From positions 190,547,619 through 190,611,618 of the forward strand of contig NC_081410.1 in NCBI RefSeq assembly GCF_030272615.1: a DNA stretch of 64,000 bases. The letters are read 5' to 3'. The notes under the pieces are model-generated. The model did no database searches, was not told where the DNA came from, and saw only the letters and a program-made list of their open reading frames with translations. This DNA comes from Cryptomeria japonica. Lineage: Eukaryota; Streptophyta; Pinopsida; Cupressales; Cupressaceae. Of the stretch, positions 11,108-22,479 are shown piece after piece. Position numbers and translations under genes: made by a program. How positions within the stretch are numbered: position 1 is the stretch's first letter; each line of letters opens with the position of its first letter.

Positions 11108-11495
11108 TCACTGAGATGAGTGTCCAGTTTTTCTTTTTGTTGATTCGATGTACCTGGACACAAGAAGTCGCACGTCCTCTATGGTGACACTTGGCAAGTT
11201 GCTAATTTGGAAGTCGACCATGTCCACATCATCAGTACAAGTGGCGAGAGTGTCTTCCCAATCAGTTGCTTGTGCCAGGAAATTTTCATCTATGCGTATG
11301 AAGCTCAAAATTTTGGAGAAATCCTCCTTGAGAATTGGCCCTGAAACTTTGGCCCTCAAATTCTCTGCATGCAGATGCTTTTCTTGCACCTCATCCTGCT
11401 GCAATATCTTAGCTACCACAAAGAAGACCTTGTTTTAGATATCTCTGATGGTCTTTTCAATATCTGAACACTTAGCCTCAGATTTTCTTAGAGAT

Positions 11496-12830
11496 TCAAC
11501 ACTCAGATTTTCTTAGAGATTCAACCCTTGTAATCAAAGCAAAGTACCAAGTGCTGAAATCATATAGGTCACCGGGATGGATAACTTTTTTGTCTATAAG
11601 ATCTTGCTGAGAAAGTCCTCTGATTATTTTTAGATATGGAATTATTCTACTCTGAATATCCTCAATATCTTCCCAAGCTTCAGCTATGTCTTGAATTCTT
11701 CTCAATAAGGAAGATGTGGAGTCATGTGTTGATATCAGATTCTCAATGAGTGTGTCAGCACGTTTTGAGGTATCAATAGTCCATCCTTTAGTTTCTCTTA
11801 AAGTTGTCTTCATGTCCTCGCAATCCTTTAATGATTCTTGCGGAAGAGGTATGGGAGGAACAACAGGTACCTCCTCCCGATCAATGGGTTTTGTCAAATG
11901 TTGTACATATCTCTTCCATTGCAAATTCTCAGCTTCAACCTTTTTTCTTTTCTCAATTTCTTTATTCAACCTCGCCTTGAGAGTGTTGCAAGAGTCATCA
12001 AAATCCTGGACCTCTTGGGCCTTAGTAGGCTTACCCAAGTTCACGGTAGTAATCACATAATCCTCAAGAGTGATGTCATCCTGAGTCTTCCCTGCCTTAG
12101 GTATTGCTACCTGAATTGTCCTGCATCCTGCATTATCTCTATGAATCAAGGAGAATCTCTTGGCTGGCTTGGGCGGCTTCATCTTACTAGATTTATCTAA
12201 CTCAGCCAAAAGTTCAGTTGTATTATCTATATGGTGCACCTCCTCAGGAACTTTGGTTTTCATTCTTTCTCTCAACCAATCAAGAATGGTTGACTGCTCC
12301 ATGTCACCTTCATCAAAATTATCTTCTACCTCCTTCAGTCCAGTGACTATGCCATCCAAGAATTCTCTTGGCTGCTTGAAGTTCTCAACTTCGATAACCT
12401 CAGCCACTTTAGATTCTTGTCCTGGTTCCTGAAATGGGGCTTGAACTGGTTCTTCTGTGATCTCCTCAATGATAGGAGAAGGAACTCTCATCTCTTCTTC
12501 TTCCATTTCAACATCTTGCTCTTGTTCATCAATTATTACTCTCAATGGTGTGGTAGATGAAGCACTTATGGTTGAGTGATCTTCTCCTGATTGCTGCACT
12601 CTGCTTACATCTACTTCTCCAACAATTTTCTTTCCTTTTGCCCTCAGCGAATTCTCAATGGGCTCTTTTCTTTTCCTTGATCCAACACTTTTGAGGTTCC
12701 TAGGACCACTGGATGTTACACCATGATTCAAAGATAGATTCATTTGTCCCCATGAGATTATATGTGAAAGCAACATTTCTTGCTTTAAGCTCCTTAGTCT
12801 TCTGAGCTGCCCACCACTTCGAATACTCAA
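11496..12830 (-). pseudogene. Copy B, variable/coiled-coil block
   Basis: A 444-codon open stretch. A basic KRKEPIE...KGKKIVGE segment is followed by a strongly acidic stretch (EQEQDVEMEEEEMR). Next come the family signature ILDWLRERM, the FSLIHRDNAGCRTIQVAIP motif and a coiled coil (LNKEIEKRKKVEAENLQWK). Copy A has the same order. The last residues (SLRKSEC) lie inside a duplicated 24-25 bp segment; without the duplication the frame would run on into the tail at 11108-11419. Confidence 0.55.
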
Positions 12831-13335
12831 TTACCGGCCTCATAAGATCTCCAAGGTTAGATCTCTCAGTATCTGACCAATCAATGGGGGCAAGGGGCTC
12901 GTTTTTCAAGGTGGCATAATGCGGCTGCCCATACTCATTGTCCTCCTCAAGCTGGTCCGCTACCCGAAATACTTTAGAAACTCTAATTAAATTTAGTGGG
13001 ATTCTAGACCACAACCTCCTTATATCGAAGTTGTCAACAATGTTGGTCCAATAATCTTCTAAGTCTAGCCTATGCTCAAATTTCACTTCATTTACCTTCC
13101 CCATTTTATGAAAAGGGTCAAAATGACTCCTTGCTTGATACTGAAAAAATGGGTACCACTGAATCTCCTTATCAGCAAATGCAGCAGCTTGGGATGAAGG
13201 ACATGTTTCTAACCCATTCCCAATAGTAAGCGAAGACGCTCTTGCCTTCTGCTTCTTCCTCTCGACACTCATAAAATTTTCTAACTGTCGTACTACCTCA
13301 AGTAGTACCATCCTGTTCATGGGAAACATAGGCAA
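12700..13335 (-). pseudogene. Copy B, second half of core
   Basis: A 211-codon stretch beginning with MNRMVLLEVVRQLENF and ending where the reading moves to the frame of 11496-12830. The overlap of about 130 bp in two frames marks a frameshift rather than true overlapping genes. It carries DLEDYWTNIVDNFDIRRLW and IDWSDTERSNLGDLMRPVI, both recognisable in copy A. Confidence 0.5.
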
Positions 13336-13389
13336 TTTGTATGGCTGTCCTAAGAATCCCTGAATCCTAAGATAAGTGAACCTGGGGTA

Positions 13390-13929
13390 CTAGATAAACC
13401 AATATCCAAATCTACTAATGAAGTCCATCGACTCTTGAGAGAGTTGCTGATGGATACCCCCTTGAAGAGTTATGGTGATATGCATCAGGAATGCATCGTT
13501 AACTCTCTTTATGTGGAATTTTTCTTCTAAGTGCAGCTGGGGATAGCAGTCATAAACATGAAACTGGTTCTCCTTGTTCCCGACAGCACCTCTGCATACA
13601 AGACCTCTGTACCTATATATTCTGGCCAAAGAATAGAAGTAGGAACTCATGTAGAAAGTCCTATTCTTTTCCAAATTTCTCAATTGATCATCAAGGTTAT
13701 CACTAATGATCCTTGCCCAATTAATCTTCACTCCAGTAGTGACCTCATGGATAAAGTAGTACACCCATGGTTCAAAAGGAGCACCCTGCTGGCTTCCCAT
13801 AACCCTGTTCAATGGGACGATGAGGTCTCCATAATCTTCCTTGAAGTATGCCCTAACAAGGAGTTTGGGTATTTTAGAACATCCTTTCCTTGGATTTTCC
13901 AAACCATTGATGGTTGATGTTAACTTCAT
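13390..13929 (-). pseudogene. Copy B, first half of core
   Basis: A 179-codon stretch ending at a single TAG after RFGYWFI. Translation continues in the same frame with YPRFTYLRIQGFLGQPYKLP, so the stop stands where copies A and C have Gln (QFPTFTY). A CAG to TAG change explains it. Confidence 0.55.
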
Positions 13930-14329
13930 ATTCCTCTATGTGATCCTTGTACAATTGTGTTGCCTCATCCCTGGTTATATAAACAACTTTGTGGTACTCG
14001 GGGATACAGAATGCCTCTCTAATCGCCAGTTCTCCGATGTTCGCCAAGATTCTGTCGTCAGGAGCTACTATTTCTCTACTTGCTGGGTTGTAATGTTTGG
14101 AGCATTTTGCTACTAACTCAATACACTGTATCGCTAGAAGGAAACCAGCAGCTTGTACGATTCCATTGTTCATCATCCTTCGTGCAATTGCGGTAGGAAG
14201 TTGAGCGCCATACATTCTCTTCTTAAATTCCCGGAGGTCGATGTGGCCCAAGTTTGTGTCACCAACTTGCTTCCATTTAGAATTCATCTTCGATTCCGTA
14301 GGGGAATCTTTGTCTACTAGAAAATTCAT
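13874..14329 (-). pseudogene. Copy B, N-terminal block
   Basis: A 151-codon stretch with GDTNLGHIDLREFKKRM, CSKHYNPASREI and LAIREAFCIPEY. These parallel copy C (KDTKIGHVDMSKFIKRV, AHHFDKETRTI, IEKLFKIPPAP) and copy A (ARHYDPQTRTI, IKEAFGIPRY). It overlaps the next block in another frame, so a frameshift lies near 13880-13929. The initiating Met could be the one at the start of this stretch or the later MNSKWKQ. Confidence 0.5.
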
Positions 14330-15370
14330 TTAGCGTGATGTCCCCGCTTCGAAGGTCATCCAAATCTGCACAAGAAACAAATAAACTTAAGTTATAATCT
14401 GCATTTTAGGTGCAATTTCAGAGTTTGGAGGCTAAGTAATTTATAGTTTACTCTCTTCTCAACACTTAGCCTTGAAAATTGGATTTTCAAATACTTTGAA
14501 AATTTTAAGAAAATCAAACTCAAGGAGTTTATAGTCTGATTTTAACTTCAAAATCAGAATTCGGAAGAACTCAAGTTCATTCAAACTCCTTGAAATTTGT
14601 TCTAACTTGTTTAAAGGCAGAAAATGAGAAAGAAGAAAGGGAAATCTGTTAAATTTATTCTTTCTCTTTAAACTTTGAGGAAAAACTTGGGTTCAAAACC
14701 CAATACCCTGCCTACAAAACTAATTTTCACCTTCGAAGAAAGAAGAAGAATGAGAAAAGAAGCTGCTTGGAGGATGAAAAATCAGATGTTAATCAGAAAA
14801 TTAATGAATTTGTCTTCCAAACAGTCAAGGTCCCTCCAAAATCTGTGTGCAAACTTGTAAAAAATGGTTGAAAATCTCAGACTTATACTTGAAATCTTTC
14901 TTGAAATCACTTCCAACCTGCAAAAAAACTTAAAAATTCTCTAAAAAAAAATGTCCTTTACCTGCAGAAAACTTCTCTCAAAACTCTCTCAACTTGCTCT
15001 TGAAAGTTCTAACTTCATAAGAGGAAATGAAAGAATGAAAGGCATTTGTATTGGAGTTCGAATTCTTCATTTAGAAACTCAGTTAATCTTCCAAAATTTG
15101 TTTCTATTTCATCCATAGTTTTTCGAATCTGCAAAGAATGCTTCTAATTTGGTCTTCAGTTGACTTGTCATCTCTTAAGCAAGTTCGAACTTCATCTTGT
15201 CTTTCGAATGCAAGTTTCTAAATTCATTTTCAGTCCATAATTTGAACTGGATCTTCAAATCTTCAAATCTAAAAACTTTCTATTTTGGTCTTAGTTCAAA
15301 CTTCTTCTTCAAATCTCGCTGACCTCATCTTGGGATGTTTCTTTGTTTTCAAATTTAGCAATTATCTCAT
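14330..15370. other. No gene seen; leader side of copy B
   Basis: AT-rich, pyrimidine/purine-skewed DNA with loosely repeated CTTCAAAT and TTTGAAATT motifs and no credible coding frame on either strand. Copy C has a similar long non-coding stretch before its N-terminus (27513-29186). Confidence 0.4.
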
Positions 15371-15930
15371 GAGGGCGGACTTCTTTGTTTTGATTCTCCT
15401 TGCTAGGGCGGACTTTCCTCAACTTGTGATCAATGAGGACAGACTTAACTGATTTCATGCACCAAAGAGGGCGAGTTTATCAAACTTGTGCACCATTCCT
15501 TATGTCCATGGGGCAGACTTCATTTCTTTCATGCACACCACATTCTCCAAGGGCGAACTTTGTTAGCTTTATGCACCAAATGATATGCCTTAGGGTGGAC
15601 TTGGCTAAACTTATGCTCTTTCCCCATCATCTATAGGGCAGACTTGGCCTGATGTATGACCCTTTGGAGGGCGGACTTGCTTACTTCCATGGTACCTAGC
15701 CTCTTATCCAAGGCAGACTTTATCAAGTTTGATGCTCTTTACTTAGGGCAGACTTCAACATTTGCTTGCACCTTCAACTTCATGGTAGGGCGGATTTCTT
15801 CAAGTTGATGACCCACCTCACCTTTTCCAAGGCAGACTTGGTGGATATAAGGAACCACAACCTTAACCAAGGGCAGACTTCATCATTGTTAGGAATCAAG
15901 GAGGGCGAACTTTATGAACTTCAGAAACCA
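15371..15930. repeat. Degenerate minisatellite, core AGGGCGGACTT
   Basis: About 15 units of roughly 33-43 bp. Each opens with a variant of GGGC(G/A)GACTT, followed by a variable segment that often contains TCAA.TT.ATGCACC or GATG. The core is well kept while the spacers differ in sequence and length. It lies in the leader side of copy B. Confidence 0.8.
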
Positions 15931-16137
15931 CATGATCAAAACTTGAAATCTCCATAACTTATGCAATATTTACCAGATCGCTTTGATATTTGAAAATTGT
16001 GCTTCAATCATTCACTAAATTCCTTGGGATCCCTAAAATTTAGGAGATTAGCTTTTTGGGTCAAAACTTGGATTTTAGGAGGAATTTGTTGATCATTTCA
16101 ATGCATCTCAGAGTGAATAGTGCAAACCCTAGATCCA

Positions 16138-16330
16138 CTTTCTAAAAATAGAAAAAGCAAGGTTCCCTAAAAAATAGGAAAAACTTTCTAAAAATAGAAA
16201 AAGCAAGGTTCCCTTAAAAATAGGAAAAACTTTCTAAAAATACCCATTTCGGGGATCATGCTCAAAATGCCAAAAACAAAACTTCCTAAAAATAGGAAAA
16301 AGCAAAAAGCAAAACTTTCTAAAAATAGAC
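16138..16330. repeat. Tandem repeat, unit CTTTCTAAAAATAGAAAAAG
   Basis: Two nearly identical ~55-60 bp units (CTTTCTAAAAATAGAAAAAGCAAGGTTCCC plus AAAATAGGAAAAA) are followed by two shorter degenerate ones. The sequence is A-rich and non-coding. Confidence 0.75.
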
Positions 16331-16489
16331 AGTTGTCCAAATTAGCTCAAATCAATTGTGATCTTCGTCCTTTGGGCTTTCTAGACACAATGACGACGTC
16401 TAGACTCTGTTCTAACCATGGCTTGCACACACTGACTCATAATGTTCAAAACTCAGGTTGTTCAAAACTGACAAACTTGATGTGAGAGG

Positions 16490-17089
16490 TCACAAGGGAC
16501 TAACCAAAATCCTAGAAAGCAGTAAAAAGGGAGGGTCCCCATTTGCAATGGGGTGATATGTGAAAAGGTCAAAACAAGGCCCACCTATCGATTGCTCACG
16601 CACAACAAAAAGAAACCGTAATACCGCAAAAATGTTTAGGCAAATATTTTGCCAAGACTTTAATATATGATAAAGTTCGAAGCAATCAAAGATAATTTGG
16701 CCCAACAAAAAACCCAGACTAAGAAAAGCCTCAGGCTGTCACAAATGAGTTTGCCCAAAAAGCAGCAAAAACGCATCCCTTCAAGAATTTAGCCAAAGAA
16801 TATCTTGAGCCAATTGAAGGTCAAGTCTGCTACCCATAGTCTGATTGATACAATACGAGTCAAATGCTTATTGATATGCACTATTAGCAAGGAACACGTA
16901 GGCCTTATATGGTGTCCAACACAATATAAAACGAAATGTCTTGTGCCAATGAACAAAAGGCCTAAATAGAAAAGAAAAGTACTGAGTTCAATGAGGATCT
17001 GATAAGTATACTGTATAATTGCAAGCCAAACAAGAGGAAAGTTGACCAAGCGATCTATTCCCAAAATGTGTTGCTCACAAGAAAACTCC
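16490..17089. other. No gene seen
   Basis: Mixed-composition DNA between the copy B leader and the copia relic. ORFs of 70-90 codons here have no recognisable motif. It may hold unrecognised LTR or leader sequence. Confidence 0.35.
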
Positions 17090-18240
17090 CAAATACTGTA
17101 GACTTCTGCGAAGACTTAATTCTCTCAGATTAGAGTTGTCTGAATGTGGGGTTACTAAAGATGATGAATAAATGATTCTATTTATTCTCTCTAAGCTAGG
17201 GCCTGATTATTTTGTGTTTGTTTCTGCATTTTATACTGCTATGGATGCTCTAGGTAGTGCACACAAAATGCCTTCTCTTGATGCTTTGCAGCTCAGCTCA
17301 CAAGGTAATAAGCAAAGTTAACATAGATGGGCACATTGATGCCTTTGAGGTCACAAGAACTTCTTGCAAAAGATCCAAATCCAAAGGCTTCAAGTGGCAA
17401 GGGCAAGAAACAGAATAAGGACTCTAAGTCTAAAGAGCAAGCTAAGACATCTCCTTCACAACATACTCTTGAGTCCAAGACCTCTTCTAAAGAGGAATCA
17501 TCACAAAAGAAGATGAAATGTGCTTCTTGCAAGAGATGAGGACATGATGAGCATAGGTGTTATACTAAGAAGATTGATGAGCTTACACACATTTTTTAGA
17601 AGAACATCTCGCTGCCCTCATCAATGTCTTCTTTTTCTTCTTCAGCCTCTCAATCGACAACGTCTTCATCCACATAGGATTCGTAAATCAAATGAAAGGC
17701 AAAGCACTCTTGGCCTCCACTATTCCTGAAAATGGGAGATGGCTTCTTGATTCATGTGCATCTCATCATATGGCATCTTCTATGGATATGTTCTCTTCTT
17801 TTGAGCCTTGTAGTTCACCTAACATTTTGATGGGTAACAATACACATATGAAGGTTTGTGGGAAAGGATCTATTGATATGGATGAGGGATCCTTTAATGA
17901 TGTTCATTGTGTACCCTCCTTGACCACTAATCTCCTCTCAATTTATCAAATTACTCATGGTGCACAAGGTAAGATAGTTGAGTTCACTCCTAATCATGTA
18001 TACATTAGAGATATGGAGACTAGAGATATCATTGCTACAGGTGTGGTAGATCATACATCTTTATTGTATTCCTTTTCTCATTTTGCTCTTGACGATGCTA
18101 TTCCTTTGGCTAATGTTCACACCCTTCCATTAAAGGTGAACCATGTTTGTGAGGAGAAGTTTGGACACTTGAACCTTGGTGTTCTTGAGACTGGTGTTGA
18201 GATTCCTACTCCACCACCTACTTATTTAGATTTGAGTTCT
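17090..18240 (+). pseudogene. Ty1/copia gag-protease relic
   Basis: The translation reads LRRLNSLRLELSECGVTKDDE and LSKLGPDYFVFVSAF, typical of a copia gag (UBN2-like). A Lys/Ser-rich region leads to a CCHC knuckle (CASCKR*GHDEHRC, near 17520-17560) broken by a stop. From 17692 an intact stretch gives RWLLDSCASHHMASS, the copia protease active-site region with the usual DSG(A/C) changed to DSC, and then the FTPNHVYIRDMETRD pre-integrase segment. There is no integrase, reverse transcriptase or RNase H before the LTR, so the element is internally deleted. After about 18240 the same frame runs on into a Ser/Leu/Asp-rich sequence I cannot place. Confidence 0.8.
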
Positions 18241-20635
18241 ACTATTGAACAAGTTGATCAAAGTTTTTTAGATCTTGCTTCGTTGGATGAGTATTTAGCA
18301 AGTATTTCAAACTTGTTTGTGGAGTCTCATCTTGCACATTTTGGAGATATATTTGAAGGTGTTTCTCTCTTCTTTGATGATAGTTTCAGCACAGTTGTTG
18401 ATTCATCTACATCTTCTTTGAAGATTGACATTGATGAGTTTCCTCCATCACTTGATTTGTCACATTTCTTGGTTGAGCTTGATCATGATTATGTGGTGGC
18501 TTCTTCCAGCTTGGAAAATCCGACTCAGTTTTCAAAGAGTTCTATTTGGAGACTTCCTTCCTCCTCCTAGTTGGACTTGGAGTGGCTTCTTCATCATTCA
18601 GTGGACTTGTTTCTTCCTAAGGGAAAATGTGTTGCTTGTAGGCATTGGATCATCTTTTGTTTCCAAGCATACTTCATTGGCATTGGATCTTCTTCATTAT
18701 AAGGGGGATATCATGTCTCTCTTTTTCCTTTCTATGGGGCGATCATTGATTGTCTATACATGATGTATGTAGTCCTTGGGGGGTATTAGTGAGTCCTCTA
18801 TGCATTATCTTGTTTGTTTTGTTTCTCTCTTTTGGAGAGGAGTTTTGTCCCACGGGGTTTTCTCCTTTTCTCTCATTTGTTAGAGATTTCATAACATTGC
18901 ATTGCATTTGCATTGTACATGGGTACTTTTGTCATTTTTATGACATCCTTGGTCCATCAGTGGGAACCGATCAAAGATATGTTCCATGGACCAGCACTGC
19001 CCCAATTGATCAAGGGCAAAGCCAATGGAAGCATGAAGTGTTGTTCCAAGCCTTTTCCTTCCCTTGAGCCCAGAATCCCGGGGCTCCAAGCCTTTCCCTT
19101 CCTTGAACCTCAGAACCCGAGAATTCCCAAGTTCTAAGTCCTTTTCCCTTCCTTGAGCCTTGGGATCCCGGAATTCCTAGGTTCTAAGTCCCTTTCCCTT
19201 CCTTGAGCCTTGGAATCACTAAATTCCCAGGGTCTAAGTTCCTTTCCCTTGAACCTCGGAATTCCTAGGTTCTAACTTCTAAGTCCCTTTCCCTTCCTTG
19301 AACCCTGGAATTCCCAGGTTCTAAGTCCTTTTCTCTTCCTTGAAGCTCGAAATCCCGAAATTTCGAAATTCCTAGGTTTCTCCTTCCTTTTATCCCAAAA
19401 TCCTGGAATCCTGGGGTTCCCAACCTTCTTCTCCCTTTGACCCCAGAATCTCGAGATTTCCAGGTTCCCAACTCCCCCTCGACTTAAAACACTTCCAGAT
19501 GGTGTGATCAACACTTAAGGTTCTTAATGCTCCACCAACCCCTACAACTTGTCTACTTTCATTCATGGAGCTGCATGAGCGGATTTAATGTGTTTTGCAG
19601 GATTGCCATCAAGAGGAGTGTAGGGCCATGCTAATATATGGTTACTTGATGGCCTTCATGTCAGGACTGCATGCTCTAACTTTGGAGTGTCAGGTAATCC
19701 ACCTTCTAGAAGTACTTTTCTTCTTGGGATTGCCTTGTCAAGGTATGGCTAGGTTGCTTGCATGTACACATGTTAGGTCTATGCACTTGCTTGCCTTCCT
19801 TGACTGACATTCCTCTACATACACAAGGGTCAAGGCTTCCCTTCATTGACCATTGGTCTCTTCTCTACGACCAGTATGCTATATATAGGCAGTTAAGCCT
19901 CATTGTAAAGGGTTCTCTCCTTGTTGCCTTGAGCTAATCTCCGCTCTTTCACTTCTTTTGAAGACTTGTATATTTCATGCATTTTTGCAATTGTAAGTTT
20001 GGCCATTGGCCTTATAATGAATTGAAATTATCATTCTTGCCTTCCTTCAACTTATGCATATTGTGTATGTGTTCTTACCTTCATTGTAAGTCAATGTTTT
20101 GTGACTTTCTCTCACGTATATGTTGTGTTAACTTATTTCTGGGTGTGACTTGTGGGAAACATTCTCCCCTCTTGACTTTCAGCAAATTCTAATCTCCATA
20201 CATGTGTTTGGGGTCATTCATGCAATTGAAGTTTGTGCATCTCTTGGGTATTTCTATTGATTCTTTGTGTCACTTGTGGGTTAGGAGAGAAACATCTCTT
20301 AACTTGGTGCATCACCTCCTTTCATTTTTGCATTTCCTTCTTCCCTTTTCCTCTACAAGTTGTTAGGATAGGTTTAGAAGTAGAATTTGTAGTGTTGAGT
20401 TGGTTCAACACTTGCAATTGGATTGAGAAGGAAGTTGGTCTTCTCTAGAGATTCGACCCCCTTGTGCAAGGTCCCACACTTTGGGATTGTTTCCATGTTT
20501 CACAAGGTTGTTGAGTCGATAGCTCAACAAGGGTGCAAACTTTTGTGGCAACAAGTACCTAATATGGCCTAGTTGTTGGGACCCATATTGCATTTTGCTT
20601 TCATATTGCATAATAATCTTCTCCCTAAGTTGCAC
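18241..20635 (+). other. Non-coding remainder of the copia-type element
   Basis: No pol domains are visible. The frame to 18570 is open but unrecognised. Beyond it lies T-rich sequence with a tandem array (19041-19480) and a C/T-rich stretch leading to the polypurine tract. Small ORFs here look accidental. Confidence 0.45.
19041..19480. repeat. Tandem array, core TTTCCCTTCCTTGA...AATTCCCAGGTTCTAAG
   Basis: About eight degenerate units of roughly 45-65 bp. Each combines TTTCCCTTCCTTGA, a CCTGGAATC(CCGG) stretch and ATTCC(C/T)AGGTTCTAAGTCC. The ORFs on both strands across it merely read the repeat and encode no real protein. Confidence 0.85.
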
Positions 20636-20645
20636 TTGAGGGGGG
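20636..20645 (+). other. Polypurine tract of the copia-type element
   Basis: A CTTGAGGGGGG run lies directly before the TG that opens the LTR, the expected plus-strand priming site for reverse transcription. Confidence 0.65.
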
Positions 20646-20646
20646 T

Positions 20647-20945
20647 TGTTAGTGTAAATGTTGTTTTCACATTTCCCTATACTTAAGTTTTACTTAGGCA
20701 GCCAACATTATTAGTTATTAGTTATTTAGTGCATTTAATTTTTATAGTTGTTTATAGTTGGAAGTTGGTTATCTCTACCAACTCTTCACTTGCCTTTATA
20801 AACAAGGCATATGTACATATTTTGTATCTCAATATCAATTCATCTCATTCTAGTGAAATAGCCTTTGCTTCTCTCACCAACATTGGCATGTTGTGAAGGT
20901 TATATTGTAGGTTGTGTTCCTGGTTCGAAGGTTGCTCCAAAATAT
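20647..20945 (+). repeat. 3' LTR of the copia-type element (end approximate)
   Basis: It opens with TGTTAGTGTAAATG after the polypurine tract. A TTTATAAACAAGGCA promoter-like core and TTTTGTATCTCAAT are shared with the fragment at 5377-5600. The right boundary is uncertain because no second full copy is present. Confidence 0.6.
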
Positions 20946-20964
20946 AATACCTTTTAACTAAACT

Positions 20965-21240
20965 TAGTCAGCCCATTTAAATAATTTGCTATTTTATCAT
21001 TCTAATTGTGGTCGGCCTCATTACGTGCTTGTTCTTAATCTTTCATTGAATTATCTTCCTAGATCAGCTCCTTATATTGAACCTTGGTCGTCCCTCTTAA
21101 AATAATCACTTCCATTTTTAAGTTTATTAATTTGGATCAGCCTTAAACAGGTTATTATTATTATCTTAAATTTAGTACTAATATTTATCTTTCACTAGTC
21201 AGCCTTAATATCATTTCCTTGATGAGGTCAGCCTTCCTTA
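20965..21240. repeat. Degenerate GGTCAGCC repeats
   Basis: Seven variants of (G/A)GTC(A/G)GCC (for example AGTCAGCC, GGTCGGCC, GATCAGCC) recur about every 30-60 bp in AT-rich DNA. A TATAAATA box follows at about 21260. This may be LTR or leader sequence of the gypsy element that becomes readable at 21298. Confidence 0.5.
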
Positions 21241-21297
21241 ATTTTTAATCCCCTACTTTTAGTATAAATAGAATCTGTGATTGGTTATATTTGTTAT

Positions 21298-22223
21298 CTC
21301 TGCTTTCTTATGGTAGGAGGCATGACATATATAAGATTTTGTACATGGGCCATGTCATAAGTTCCAACGGTGTTAAGGTAGATCAATACAAGATTTAGGT
21401 GATCCTTGATTGGTCTCCACCTACAATCTAACTTAGCTAAATAGGTTTCTTGGATTATGAAGTTATTATAGGAGACTTGTGAAAGGTTTCTCTCAATTGG
21501 TTGCACCCTTGACTGATTTGATAAAGAAAGGAGACTTTGGATGATCAAAGATGCTCGAACGACTTTTGACAAGTTGAAGGAGGTAATAAGTTCATGCCCT
21601 ATACTTGCCATTCTTGATAGCCCTTTGTTGTTGAATGGGATGCTTCTAGAGAAGGCATTGGAGCTTTCCTTAGTCAAAGCGAGCATCCAAAAGCTTTTGA
21701 GAACAAGAAATTGAGAAATTTAGATAAGGGATATTCCATTTATGATAAGCAGATGTTGGCCATCATGCATGCACTGGAAAGTTTAGACAGTATTTAGTTT
21801 GTGGAAAATTTGTTGTGAAGACTAATCATAATAGTTTAGAGTTGTTCTTGGATCAAAAAAATTTAAAAGGTCGCCAACAAAAATGGGTAAGCAAGCTGCA
21901 AGCTTATGATTTCCAAATAGAGTACATGAAAGGCAAGAGAAATGTGGTAGTTGATGCACTTTCTAGGAGACCCATTCTATGCTTGTTATCTAGTCTTTCT
22001 ATTGATTGGAGGGTTCCCATTATTGTTAAGTATGCTAAGAATAAATTTGCTGCTGACATCATTGATGAGGTTGTCAAAGATGACTAGTGTGTTGTGAGGG
22101 AGGGACTAATCCTCTACGAAAACAAAATCTTCTTGGTGCTTGAGCCTAGGATCACGAAGAATATTTTGGGAGCCTTTTATGATATTCCAACAATAGGGGG
22201 TATTATAAGACATACAAGCAGAT
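21298..22223 (+). pseudogene. Ty3/gypsy chromovirus, RT end and RNase H segment
   Basis: A decayed pol reading: YMGHVISSNGVKVD (connection after the RT palm), then FDKLKEVISSCPILA, NHNSLELFLDQKNLKGRQQ (RNase H), QKWVSKLQAYDFQIEYMKG and VVDALSRRP. It ends at the integrase zinc finger in YYKTYKQI at 22223. Stops and frameshifts occur before 21800; 21815-22087 is cleanly open. The reading resumes at 29187, which proves that 22224-29186 is an insertion. The 5' half of the element (LTR, gag, protease, most of RT) is missing. Confidence 0.85.
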
Positions 22224-22479
22224 TGTTGGTTGAAAATTTTGTACACTTGGGGAATATATACATAATTGTGGTTTCAACCACAGTGTGTGAGTAAAACCCT
22301 CCTAATTAAAAGAAGGCTCCCCCTATCTAACTACAACTTTAAAAATAAAATGGGATGGGACAACAGTCTTTCTTCTTCTTTCAAGAAAGTCAATATCCTT
22401 TTCTCTTCACAGAAAAGTGATAGCAATTTAACATAAAACAGTAGTAACAACTTTTTGAAATAAAATGAAGTTTCCTGAA

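Larger units (their letters stand above)
11108..14329 (-). pseudogene. Unrecognised repeat-protein family, copy B
   Basis: This is the most complete copy of the family. The N-terminal block (13874-14329) starts near MNSKWKQVGDTNLGHIDL and ends with IREAFCIPEY. The core (13390-13929 continuing into 12700-13335) has LNRVMGSQQGAPFEPW, INWARIISDNLDD, YDCYPQLHLE and MVLLEVVRQL. The coiled-coil block follows (11496-12830), then the tail (11108-11419) with DWEDTLATC. The N-terminal block aligns with copy C (GDTxxGHxDxxxFxKR). Lesions: a frameshift at about 13900, a TAG that replaces the Gln of QFPTFTY at about 13390, a frame overlap at 12700-12830, and a 25-bp duplication at 11477-11525 that ends the third block early. 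Function is unknown. Confidence 0.65.

Noticed and set aside
15371-15930. Regularly spaced repeats that might recall a CRISPR array
   Set aside because: Units and spacers drift in length, the core is only 11 bases, no cas-like genes exist and the setting is plant nuclear DNA. It is a degenerate minisatellite.
10369-16607. TGTTGG at 10369 and CAACA at 16603-16607 as ends of a copy B unit like that of copy C
   Set aside because: The five-base flanks do not match and the spacing is arbitrary, so the boundaries are not supported.
19265-19514. Arg/Gly-rich minus ORFs (repeats of GxKGRRRLG type)
   Set aside because: They simply translate the tandem array at 19041-19480.
22224-22300. TGTTGG...CAACA as ordinary terminal inverted repeats of a DNA transposon
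   Set aside because: The inverted match is only five bases plus a loose ATTTTGTA, and the flanking duplication is 4-5 bp, so an LTR fits better. It is kept as the alternative rather than the main call.
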